A DNA stretch of 25,432 bases, from IMG/VR virus record IMGVR_UViG_3300030118_002060, positions 1 through 25,432 of that record; one strand, given 5' to 3'. Below the pieces are notes generated by a model. It ran no database searches and was not told the DNA's origin. It worked only from the letters and a program-made list of their open reading frames with translations. The DNA is from a virus. Below, piece after piece: positions 7,461-13,914 of this stretch. The translations under genes were made by a program, and so were the position numbers. Positions within the stretch are counted from its first letter, which is position 1, and each line of letters starts with the position of its first letter.

Positions 7461-8288
7461 TTACCCGTAGCGTTTTTCAAACCTTTGCTCAACCTGACGT
7501 CTGAAGTTTGCATCATTGCGGTAGCGCGGGTCAGCAATCAGTGTTTGCATTTCAGCGTCGAACTCATCCTTGCTTTGCCCAGCTTCGGCAACATCTGCTA
7601 TTGGCAGCTTTGACAAGTCACCCGTCATCTGACGCACTTTCTGCATCATCCGCTGACCCAAAGCCGTGCCGCCCCAGATGTTCAGCTCTTCACGCTCCTC
7701 ATCTGAAATCACGCCTTTTCGCAGCATACCGTCTGCCCATTCGATATTTGACCGGATGATTGCATCAGCGTTAGCGCCAAGCGCCTGCTTTTCAGCTTCA
7801 AGGTTGGCTTTCATTTCAATGCCAGCCTCACCAGAAATAACCGTGATGGTTTCTGCCAGCTCGGAAAACGCCGCTTGATTGATGCCATGTTTTCTTGCCC
7901 ACTCAAGATAGCCCTCAACCACTGGGTCATCTGTCTCATAACCAGCGTCGGTCAACACCGACATATCGTAGTTGCCATCTTCGGGCGCCTTATGGTCACC
8001 ATGGTGAAACTTTTTTTCCAGTTCAAGATTGCTTTTGACCAGCCCCTCTATGTCCGGGCCTTCCTTCTCGTCCCAGTGCTTCGCCGGGAACCAGTCTGGC
8101 CTTTCGTAGATTTCGTCCTCATCCTCCCCCTCAACCGGCTGGGCGTCCTCCGCAAGGTGAGGGATGCTCGACTGCTCGTCGTCATTGGCTGTATCCTCCG
8201 CTAGAGCTGCGGCGGCCATCAATCCATCAGGAGCCGGTGTTTCTTCCGGTTGTTCCTGTGCTTGCTGGTTATCGTCAACTTGGCTCAT
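7461..8288 (-). CDS. Scaffolding / capsid assembly protein (T7 gp9-like)
   Basis: A 275-residue, very acidic protein. The N-terminal 65 residues are dominated by Glu, Asp, Gln and Ala. Then comes YERPDWFPAKHWDEKEGPDIEG and LVKSNLELEKKF, a pattern typical of podovirus scaffold proteins ('RPDWLPEKF... DLEALAKSYSELEKKFG'). The C-terminus is a basic helix (NFRRQVEQRFEKRYG), the usual capsid-binding end. It lies between portal/Bbp19-like and capsid genes, as in T7. The start overlaps the previous gene by 14 nt. It should guide head assembly and then leave the capsid. Confidence 0.88.
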   Translation of the reverse strand: MSQVDDNQQAQEQPEETPAPDGLMAAAALAEDTANDDEQSSIPHLAEDAQPVEGEDEDEIYERPDWFPAKHWDEKEGPDIEGLVKSNLELEKKFHHGDHKAPEDGNYDMSVLTDAGYETDDPVVEGYLEWARKHGINQAAFSELAETITVISGEAGIEMKANLEAEKQALGANADAIIRSNIEWADGMLRKGVISDEEREELNIWGGTALGQRMMQKVRQMTGDLSKLPIADVAEAGQSKDEFDAEMQTLIADPRYRNDANFRRQVEQRFEKRYG

Positions 8289-8574
8289 TTGCTCGTTTTA
8301 TCCTCTGTTCTATGTCCCGCACTATGGAATTCTGACCCTCCCGCGCGAAACCAAAGGACGGGTCAGCGCCCGGCACCCACGCCGGTTGTTCAATCGTGAT
8401 GGCCCGTAGATGCTCCAGAACTTTCGCGCCTGCCTCGGTTTCAAAACAGCGTTTGAAATTGATATCAAGACTGCGTTGTAGGTCGATATTCTGGAGCCTG
8501 ATGGGTTCACCTGTTGCATCAACGCCATCCCAACCGGGAGCATTGATGCTCTGTATCTTTTCTGCTTGTGACAT
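8275..8574 (-). CDS. Bbp19-like small phage protein
   Basis: A 99-residue protein between portal and scaffold, coupled to the portal stop by a TAATG overlap. Its centre (about residues 40-60) reads FKRCFETEAGAKVLEHLRAITIEQ, followed by a Gly-containing loop and REGQNSIVRDIEQRI. This agrees with the small Bbp19-type domain found beside portal genes in many T7-like phages (a Phe-x-x-Cys-Phe, 'G.KVLEHLR' and 'EGQ...I' pattern). No biochemical role is known to me. Its constant neighbourhood suggests head assembly. The N-terminal 30 residues look extended and polar. Confidence 0.65.
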   Translation of the reverse strand: MSQAEKIQSINAPGWDGVDATGEPIRLQNIDLQRSLDINFKRCFETEAGAKVLEHLRAITIEQPAWVPGADPSFGFAREGQNSIVRDIEQRIKRANEPS

Positions 8575-10133
8575 TACTCAGCCGCTTGTTGTTCTTGTTG
8601 TTGGGGTGGTGCGGCCATGCCTTGTGCCTGCATGGCAGCTTGTGCCGCCTGAATCATTTGCTGCTGTATTTCAGCGCGTTGTTGCGGAGTAGTGCGAAGA
8701 CTTGCTGGGATGCCAAGCTGGTCGGCGATGTAATCGCCAACCGCCTCCATGTTCAGCAGCATCTGACCTTGCGGCCCAAGGCTCTGGCTGACTTGCATAA
8801 ACTGCATAACCTCGCCGACTTTCTCCATATTGTTTGCCATCGCCAGCGGAGATATCGGTGTAACTTCTACCTCCAGACCATTTACTTTCAACGGCAAATC
8901 AATCTTGCCCATTTCATCCATCAGCTCTAACGTGCGCCGCACAATCGGAAACATTGTCTCAGATATAAGCCTGCCAAACGCTGACCCAAGGTTCTGGGAC
9001 AACTCAGTCAGCTTGGCATTGATTTCTGTAGCAGACCGGGCGCTCATGTTCTCCGGGGTCAGGCTCTCATCAAGCAGGGTCTTTTTAATATTGGTGCGGA
9101 GGTCATTGGCTACAATCTGAGACAATGAAGCATCCCCAGACCGGGGCAGCGGGGCAAGGGAGGGACCGCGTGGCCCCCCATTGCTCGACACGCCGATAAC
9201 AGCGCCCGGCACAATGGATATGGTCTGAGGATTTAACACGCCATCATCGACAGCGGTGAACACCCCGCCGATAGAAATGCTGGCATTTTTCAACGTTAAT
9301 TCGACAACCTTATTCAATGTTTTAATGTCAGGCAACGCGTACAGTACCGGGCCGCGCCCATATCTCTCATTACTGGCTTTCATGTACCGGCTAATGACAA
9401 ACGGAAAACTTTTCAAGTCGCGGTGTAAGAGCTTGATGTCCTCTTCCATCGTTATGACGCAATAGCTTATCTGGCCCTCTTCAGTATAGGTGGCCTCAAG
9501 CAATTCCACCGTTTCGGTCGGGTCTTCCATATATTTTTTAGCCAGCTCGTCCGGTATATCGGCATCGGGAAACTCGGCCTGGATTAGCCGGAACGGACGG
9601 CGAAACTTTCTGTAAACGGTGTCAACCGTTCCATTCGGCCCTTCGTCAAACGTAATGTGATAGCTGGGTATAGCTGTGTAGCGTATCGGCGTTAAGTCAT
9701 CGCCCGGCTGAATCAGCATCACGGCTGTACCCACAGCCAAATCAAGTAAGAACTCCCCCATCGCCAGGTCAAAGCCTGACAATCTCATAATACCGAACAT
9801 GCGCTCGGTAATAAAATCCAACCCTTGCTGCGCCTCAATCTGTCTGGCTCTTGGGATTTCGTTGCCCGGTTGCAAGCGGCACCAAGTTTGCTGAGGAGGA
9901 AACAGACTGGACTGGATGCGGTTCGCAAACCGGGCAGTCGAGTGAATGGCAGTGGAATCAAACACTCGTTTCATTTTGTTCTGACCGGGTACGCTTTGCT
10001 CGTAATAGCCGTCGTAAAGGTTTCTCATAGGCAGGGCGTACTCATACGCCTCTTCGTAAATTGCCCGCCATTGCTCCTTGTGTGTCTGAGCTTTCTTGTA
10101 TCTCTTTTTGATTTCTTTTACTGATACTTCCAT
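8574..10133 (-). CDS. Portal / head-to-tail connecting protein (T7 gp8-like)
   Basis: A 519-residue protein of the podovirus head-to-tail connector family (Head-tail_con type). The N-terminus has KEQWRAIYEEAYEYALPMRN, then KRVFDSTAIHSTARFANRIQSSLFPPQQTW, which is the family signature. Mid-protein there are WRP-type beta parts and a GRGPVLYALPDIKTLNKV segment, also conserved. Near residues 355-390 is LTPENMSARSATEINAKLTELSQNLGSAFGRL. The C-terminal 40 residues are Gln/Ala-rich. Length is normal for T7-type portals. It forms the 12-fold ring through which DNA enters and leaves. A second, unrelated portal gene lies at the right edge of this window. Confidence 0.93.
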   Translation of the reverse strand: MEVSVKEIKKRYKKAQTHKEQWRAIYEEAYEYALPMRNLYDGYYEQSVPGQNKMKRVFDSTAIHSTARFANRIQSSLFPPQQTWCRLQPGNEIPRARQIEAQQGLDFITERMFGIMRLSGFDLAMGEFLLDLAVGTAVMLIQPGDDLTPIRYTAIPSYHITFDEGPNGTVDTVYRKFRRPFRLIQAEFPDADIPDELAKKYMEDPTETVELLEATYTEEGQISYCVITMEEDIKLLHRDLKSFPFVISRYMKASNERYGRGPVLYALPDIKTLNKVVELTLKNASISIGGVFTAVDDGVLNPQTISIVPGAVIGVSSNGGPRGPSLAPLPRSGDASLSQIVANDLRTNIKKTLLDESLTPENMSARSATEINAKLTELSQNLGSAFGRLISETMFPIVRRTLELMDEMGKIDLPLKVNGLEVEVTPISPLAMANNMEKVGEVMQFMQVSQSLGPQGQMLLNMEAVGDYIADQLGIPASLRTTPQQRAEIQQQMIQAAQAAMQAQGMAAPPQQQEQQAAE

Positions 10134-10285
10134 CAGCTTCCGACTTTCTTTTGTGTCTCAGCGTGAGCTTCAGAAAACGACTTTCCCTGTTTCATCAGGT
10201 TGGTCATCATCCGCATGTGGCGTGGCGTGTGATGTTTCTTGTGCTTTTCCATCTTTGCCTTCTGGCGTTTTGTCAGCTCTGCCAT
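10133..10285 (-). CDS. Small basic protein (50 aa)
   Basis: A 50-residue frame from ATG 10285, two bases after the preceding stop, to a TGA that overlaps the portal ATG (TGATG). It is rich in Lys, His and Met (KMEKHKKHHTPRHMRMMTN) and ends LMKQGKSFSEAHAETQKKVG. Coupling on the portal side and lack of any gap argue that it is real. No domain recognised. Its C-terminal LMK-x-GK...A-x-A pattern resembles that of the 48-aa protein at 20919-21065. Confidence 0.7.
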   Translation of the reverse strand: MAELTKRQKAKMEKHKKHHTPRHMRMMTNLMKQGKSFSEAHAETQKKVGS

Positions 10286-10286
10286 G

Positions 10287-10559
10287 TCATGCCTTTTTGT
10301 GTCTGTTTGCAAAATTTCTAGCCGCTTCTACTGAGCTAAACCCCCAGGCTTTCAGGGCTAATGCTTTACGGGTGGGTCGGCCCTTTTCATCTTTCATCGG
10401 TCCCTTCATCCCGGCAAATCTAGCGGCAAATGAAACCCTTCGCGGTGATGTGCCGGATGACAATGGGCGACGGAGATTTGCCCCTTCGGTCTTTTTGAAA
10501 TGCTTTCGACCAGCTTCATTGAGGCCACCTGACGGGTTTTGGAATCTCTTAGCTACCAT
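10287..10559 (-). CDS. Small basic phage protein (DUF6321-like)
   Basis: A 90-residue basic protein. It opens with AKRFQNPSGGLNEAGRKHF, continues KKTEGANLRRPL, and later has GPMKDEKGRPTRKALALKAWG. The 'NPSGGLxxAGRKxF...EGANL...GPMKDEKGxPTRxALxxxxWG' pattern is a recurrent phage family that I associate with DUF6321; the number is from memory. Members lie near terminase and portal genes, but I know no assigned function. Its start overlaps the end of the 39-aa gene by 11 nt. Confidence 0.75.
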   Translation of the reverse strand: MVAKRFQNPSGGLNEAGRKHFKKTEGANLRRPLSSGTSPRRVSFAARFAGMKGPMKDEKGRPTRKALALKAWGFSSVEAARNFANRHKKA

Positions 10560-10668
10560 ACGACTTAGCTGCCGCCTTCTTCTTTCCTATCTTCTTCATC
10601 GCTGTTTTTCGCATCTTGTTCATTTTGCTGTTCATTGTCTTGGCCATTGGCCGCTTGGTTCCCGGCAT
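10549..10668 (-). CDS. Very small Lys-rich protein (39 aa)
   Basis: ATG 10668 has AAGGAG seven bases upstream, a strong ribosome site, and the frame runs 39 codons to a TAA inside the next gene. The product is very basic and Met-rich (KTMNSKMNKMRKTAMKKIGK), like its small neighbours. A second frame on the same strand (10565-10711, 48 codons, acidic, starting one base after the previous stop with a GGGG site) covers the same bases. I prefer the 39-aa frame for its ribosome site, but both could be used. Confidence 0.5.
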   Translation of the reverse strand: MPGTKRPMAKTMNSKMNKMRKTAMKKIGKKKAAAKSYGS

Positions 10669-10711
10669 CACTAAACTCCTTGTGTCTGGGGTTACGTTTG
10701 TAGCTGTTCAT
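10565..10711 (-). CDS. Alternative small acidic ORF (48 aa) overlapping the 39-aa frame
   Basis: Starts at ATG 10711, one base after the TGA of the 81-aa gene, and ends at TAA 10565. The product begins MNSYKRNPRHKEFSDAG and turns very acidic and Gln/Asn-rich (QDNEQQNEQDAKNSDEED). It fills what would otherwise be a 44-nt gap. The composition could be a by-product of the Lys-rich frame on the same bases, so this is a tentative entry. Confidence 0.35.
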   Translation of the reverse strand: MNSYKRNPRHKEFSDAGNQAANGQDNEQQNEQDAKNSDEEDRKEEGGS

Positions 10712-10712
10712 A

Positions 10713-10958
10713 TCAGCCCCGAGGGTTACGACCAGCGCCTAGAGTTGTGGTCAGAGTCACATCACGGCCTTCGCCCTCACCATAAACTCCGGGAGCCATG
10801 AGCGTAGCTCTGCCGCCGGTTCGCCTTGCTGACCGCCGAGCTGCCAGACGCCGCCTGGACGACACTTCATCGCGCTCGGCCTTCTGCCTTTGGCGTTCAA
10901 GTTCAGGGTCAACACTTGGTGGTGGTGGTGGCTTTGGTCTGGAAAAAATACCGCTCAT
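10713..10958 (-). CDS. Proline-tract small protein (81 aa)
   Basis: An 81-residue protein that starts on the base after the stop of the gp13-like gene. It opens MSGIFSRPKPPPPPSVDPEL, then a charged helix (ERQRQKAERDEVSSRRRLAARRSARR), then a Gly/Thr-rich tail with GGRATLMAPGVYGEGEG. A short 'P-rich, RRK-rich, ATxxT/GxxG' protein between gp13-like and portal genes is common in this phage type. It is probably a minor virion or assembly factor, but no function is assigned. Read on the plus strand, the proline tract is a GGT/GGC repeat. Confidence 0.7.
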   Translation of the reverse strand: MSGIFSRPKPPPPPSVDPELERQRQKAERDEVSSRRRLAARRSARRTGGRATLMAPGVYGEGEGRDVTLTTTLGAGRNPRG

Positions 10959-11453
10959 TTAAAAAATCCTCGCATACATCCAATAATCAGCGCCATCAGG
11001 CCCGTAGTGTTTCAACAAGCCTTCTTTCTTAAAATGACACCGCGATGCCCATCTGTCAGCGCGTTCATTACGCGTATGAACCGTGAATTGTAGCCTTTTT
11101 GTTTGCATTTGGCGGGCTGCATACTCAAAAAACGCCAGTGAGCCGCGATGCATTGCAACGGTTTTTTTCTTGATTTTTGCATTGGGTATTAGCCAGGCTT
11201 CGCAAACGCCGGGCCATAACTGCCAGACGCCAAACATCGCCATGACATCATCCTCAACCATAGCGGTAAATGCATGGCCGGTCGCTGCATACGTTTCCAG
11301 ATACTCATGAAAATCGCCAAACATTTCCAGATTAGCCTCATCAAAGGCGTTGAGCTGGCACATGTAGAGATGAGCCGGTTGCCAACGGATGATGCGGTTG
11401 GTCGGATAATCCATACGCATGACGCGGTTTAGTTCATCAAGCGAAAACATCAA
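10959..11453 (-). CDS. GNAT-like phage protein (T7 gp13 / DUF2833 type)
   Basis: A 164-residue protein with a GNAT-like layout: beta strands around HAFTAMVEDDVMAMFGVWQLWPGVCEAWLIP (residues 60-90), then a helix (TVAMHRGSLAFFEYAARQMQ), and a late strand-loop (RLQFTVHTRNERADRWASRCHFKKEGLLKHYGPDG). The GVWQ-WPG--EAWLIP block and the N--A-RW---L-F--EG ending are typical of the gp13/DUF2833 group in podoviruses, often annotated as internal virion protein A or acetyltransferase. The classical acetyl-CoA loop (R/Q-x-x-G-x-G/A) is not evident, so catalysis is doubtful. It overlaps TerL by 17 nt; the second Met is an equally good start. Confidence 0.75.
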   Translation of the reverse strand: MMFSLDELNRVMRMDYPTNRIIRWQPAHLYMCQLNAFDEANLEMFGDFHEYLETYAATGHAFTAMVEDDVMAMFGVWQLWPGVCEAWLIPNAKIKKKTVAMHRGSLAFFEYAARQMQTKRLQFTVHTRNERADRWASRCHFKKEGLLKHYGPDGADYWMYARIF

Positions 11454-12966
11454 AGTCCAGCACTTTGGCCTGCGTTGGTCTGCCGCCGGTCGGGGTAGGG
11501 CGCTTGGTCATCATTTTATGCTCGGAGCCTAGCAGACAATAGCCAGCCGCATCGCCAACGTGTGAGTGTTCGTTTTTATCGGGAACATCGCGGAACCGTT
11601 CCTGACCGGCACCAATCGCTAGGCGCTTGAAGTGATACCCGCCGCCAAGGCTCTTACGAAGCTTCAGACAGCGCCGGTCTATCATGAACCCTGGCTTGCC
11701 ATCAATCAGCCTGCCCATCGGTATTGCCAGTGCTTCGCGCCGGGTTCTGAACTCGTTGGTCGCAGTAGGGCGTGCCAGAATGCCATGCGTTTTAAGATGG
11801 TCAAATGCCGTGGTTTCAAATATCTGGTCACGCTGTGAACCAGCAGGGTCACCCCAGACCAGCATTTCCATACGCGGAAACCGTGCCTCGATATCACTCT
11901 TCAGCATAGAACAAAACCGCTCCAGTCCCATGTCGAAGCTGACCAGCTCATGCAGTACATGCCACCGGCCATCAGGCAGCTTCTGAGCAAACACCGCTGC
12001 CGGGGTTAGTCCAAAGTCCAGGCCGATATGCACCGGCACATTTGGCTCGGGCTCCAAGTCAGCCGCCATCATCTGGTCATTGAACTCGGGCCAGACCGGG
12101 CGCCCTTCCTGCACAAAGGTATATTCGCCTTTGGCATAGCACTGAATCCAGTCAAGGTTTTTACCGCCCAGGAGCTGGTCATAGTATCCGGTCGGCAAGT
12201 TCCTGAGGTTCTCAGCCTTCGGGTTGGTCTGCCACCACCGGCCAGCCTGATGAATAAACCCCTGCGCCTCGGGCATCTCTTCGGGCAGTTCTTCAAGCGG
12301 CACCTCCAGTACACCGCCGGGTTGCCGGAAAAAGTCCCAGGCAAAGCGCCCGGTTGGCCGGTCTTTCTCAGCCAGCCGAAAATACCAGTGGTCGTCGTCC
12401 ATCGGGTTGCTGTCCATAATCACACCACGCCAGCTAGGCCCACCATCAGCCTTGGTCGGATATCTGCCCACACGGTGCGTCAGCCCGTCCACAACCGCTT
12501 TCGGAAGCTCTCTCGCCTCATTGACCCAGGCGCCGGTCAGCTCAAGAGACAAAAGTTTACGCACATCCTTGGGGTCATCGAGCGCCAGGAACAGCACCTC
12601 CATGTCAATCCCGGCAGCACCATCACGCGGCGGCAAATTGATATGATGCGTAATAGGCGGTGAATATTTCACCGGCCCCCAGACATGCTCGGGCAACAGC
12701 TCCAGCCACGTCTTCAAGGTCGTCGTGCGTAGCATCGGATGCGTGTTACGCACTATCGCCCAACGGCTATACTTCACCCCATCCCTAGGGGAAGGGCGTT
12801 GCTGTACCGCTCGCCGGAATATCTCCGCGCAGCAGGCATAGCTCTTGCCACTACCCACCGGACCCATCAAACCCCTTACAAACGCATCACTCTTGAAAAA
12901 CCGCGCTATCGTAGGCGCAGAACTGAAATCAAGTTTTAGACCCGCAGGTATCTGTTTGTCACTCAT
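11437..12966 (-). CDS. terL: Terminase large subunit
   Basis: A 509-residue packaging motor with ATPase and nuclease halves. Walker A is GPVGSGKS at residues 35-42, and Walker B lies in MEVLFLALDD (about 120-130). The nuclease half begins near HIGLDFGLTPAAVF (first Asp), continues with LVWGDPAGSQ and ends with HVGDAAGYCLLG, giving the three acidic residues of the RNase H-like fold. Start ATG 12966 overlaps the previous stop as ATGA; a GTG five codons upstream is possible. In T7 the terminase genes lie after the virion genes; here they precede the portal. Confidence 0.95.
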   Translation of the reverse strand: MSDKQIPAGLKLDFSSAPTIARFFKSDAFVRGLMGPVGSGKSYACCAEIFRRAVQQRPSPRDGVKYSRWAIVRNTHPMLRTTTLKTWLELLPEHVWGPVKYSPPITHHINLPPRDGAAGIDMEVLFLALDDPKDVRKLLSLELTGAWVNEARELPKAVVDGLTHRVGRYPTKADGGPSWRGVIMDSNPMDDDHWYFRLAEKDRPTGRFAWDFFRQPGGVLEVPLEELPEEMPEAQGFIHQAGRWWQTNPKAENLRNLPTGYYDQLLGGKNLDWIQCYAKGEYTFVQEGRPVWPEFNDQMMAADLEPEPNVPVHIGLDFGLTPAAVFAQKLPDGRWHVLHELVSFDMGLERFCSMLKSDIEARFPRMEMLVWGDPAGSQRDQIFETTAFDHLKTHGILARPTATNEFRTRREALAIPMGRLIDGKPGFMIDRRCLKLRKSLGGGYHFKRLAIGAGQERFRDVPDKNEHSHVGDAAGYCLLGSEHKMMTKRPTPTGGRPTQAKVLDFDVFA

Positions 12967-13163
12967 TGCGCTCTTACCCACCTGTCATCTTGCTCTTTGA
13001 GGCGAAACAAAACCTCTCTGACCTCCATGTACAGTCCCATATCACTAGTGTTCAAAGAGGGCTTGCCGAAAAAATCTATCGGCACCGGCTGGTGCGCCTC
13101 TAGTGCCGCATACACCAAGTCCAAGTCCTTCAAACTAATATCAACCCTTATCTGCTTTTCCAT
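12963..13163 (-). CDS. Small protein between terminase subunits (66 aa)
   Basis: A 66-residue acidic protein beginning MEKQIRVDISLKDLDLVYAALE, with later HQPVPIDFFGKPSLNTSDMGLYMEVREVLFRL. It is predicted mostly helical with one beta strand at the start. The gene overlaps TerS by 23 nt at its start and TerL by 4 nt (ATGA) at its end, so it is part of the packaging cluster. I do not recognise a family; an accessory of the terminase is possible from place only. Confidence 0.7.
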   Translation of the reverse strand: MEKQIRVDISLKDLDLVYAALEAHQPVPIDFFGKPSLNTSDMGLYMEVREVLFRLKEQDDRWVRAQ

Positions 13164-13545
13164 CTGGCATCACCATTTCAATTGCTACAACACTAGGCTT
13201 GTCAGCCTCTTTCTCCGTATCCAGCAAACCGGCACTCTTCGCCAGCATCTGTAACACCCGTACCTTGTCAATCATCTCAACCTCAACCTGGTCACCATTG
13301 CGACCCGGCGTAATCTTAATTTTCTTTACCGCCCTCAATGCCGCATCCGGTATATCCGCAATATCCTTCAACCGCACCGAACCCCCCACAATATCCACCA
13401 CATCGGTTATCTTGCTACTACCCAAACTCAAAAGCTCAATAGCCAGCTCGTCACGGTTGTCGTAAATCAGCTTGCTGCCCTTCAACCGCTTCCTGACCTC
13501 GCCCATGGCAAACCGCCCACGCGGCGGTACACGCTGACTAGCCAT
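13141..13545 (-). CDS. terS: Probable terminase small subunit
   Basis: A 134-residue protein two genes ahead of TerL. The C-terminal half reads IADIPDAALRAVKKIKITPG then DQVEVEMIDKVRVLQMLAKSAGLLD. The 'P-x-A-x-x-A-V-x-x-I-K...VEVE-x-x-DK--AL-MLAK--GL' pattern is characteristic of phage small terminase families. The N-terminus is basic (RKRLKGSKLIYDNRDELAIELLSLG) and may bind DNA. Start chosen is ATG 13545, which overlaps the previous gene's stop by 8 nt; a longer in-frame ORF to 13617 has Arg-rich, shadow-like N-terminal residues and is rejected. Confidence 0.75.
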   Translation of the reverse strand: MASQRVPPRGRFAMGEVRKRLKGSKLIYDNRDELAIELLSLGSSKITDVVDIVGGSVRLKDIADIPDAALRAVKKIKITPGRNGDQVEVEMIDKVRVLQMLAKSAGLLDTEKEADKPSVVAIEMVMPDGKADKG

Positions 13546-13750
13546 TGCCCCACGGGTCCGTGTTCTGCTTCGGAGCATCCTCATCAAACGCCCGGAGCCA
13601 AACCTCACCCTTCGCATCCGGCAACGGTAAAACCTCCAGCTTTATGCCGCTAATAGAACCGTCATCCTTCAAGAACACCGCGCCAACATTCAGCCATATA
13701 GGCTTGTCACGGCCCTCAACCTCTTTCGCCTGCACCAACTTCTTTCTCAT
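13538..13750 (-). CDS. Small beta-rich protein before terS (70 aa)
   Basis: A 70-residue protein with GGGAG eight bases before ATG 13750. It has a core of KPIWLNVGAVFLKDDGSISGIKLEVLPL then GEVWLRAFDED, a small antiparallel beta arrangement that recurs in phage genomes (pattern 'W--VG--F---DGS---KL--LP--GE--LR'). No function known to me. It ends overlapping the TerS start. Its own start overlaps the stop of a small ORF (13747-13914). Confidence 0.7.
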   Translation of the reverse strand: MRKKLVQAKEVEGRDKPIWLNVGAVFLKDDGSISGIKLEVLPLPDAKGEVWLRAFDEDAPKQNTDPWGNG

Positions 13751-13914
13751 TTGAAAAACTCCCTTAATAAAAAATGGTAAAATATTTTTGTGTGACCCCC
13801 CCTATACGCGCGCAGGGTGGGGAGGGGTATGGTCGCCTTTTTTTCTGCACGATTTCTGGCCGTCGTTGCCGCGCTGTACAAATTGTAGCCGACCGTCTGG
13901 TGTTTGTACATCAT
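13747..13914 (-). CDS. Small ORF (55 aa) linked by ATGA at both ends
   Basis: ATG 13914 overlaps the initiator stop as ATGA, and its own TGA overlaps the next gene's ATG, again as ATGA. In between are 55 codons starting MMYKHQTVGYNLYSAATTAR, then RAEKKATIPLPTLRAYRGG, and an aromatic tail (KIFYHFLLREFFK). The linker would otherwise be a 160-nt non-coding gap in a genome with almost none. The 3' end is AT-rich and carries the next gene's ribosome site, so the C-terminus is not very protein-like. An inverted repeat TGTACAAA...TTTGTACA (13875-13882 and 13903-13910) lies inside it. Confidence 0.5.
   Translation of the reverse strand: MMYKHQTVGYNLYSAATTARNRAEKKATIPLPTLRAYRGGHTKIFYHFLLREFFK

Noticed and set aside
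13796-13812. T7-RNA-polymerase-like promoter (TATAGGGGGGG on the minus strand)
   Set aside because: Only the TATAGGG part matches, no second copy was seen, and no phage RNA polymerase gene is in the window.
13875-13910. Inverted repeat TGTACAAA/TTTGTACA as terminator of the initiator gene
   Set aside because: 20-nt loop, no U-run on the minus strand, and it lies within a plausible coding ORF.
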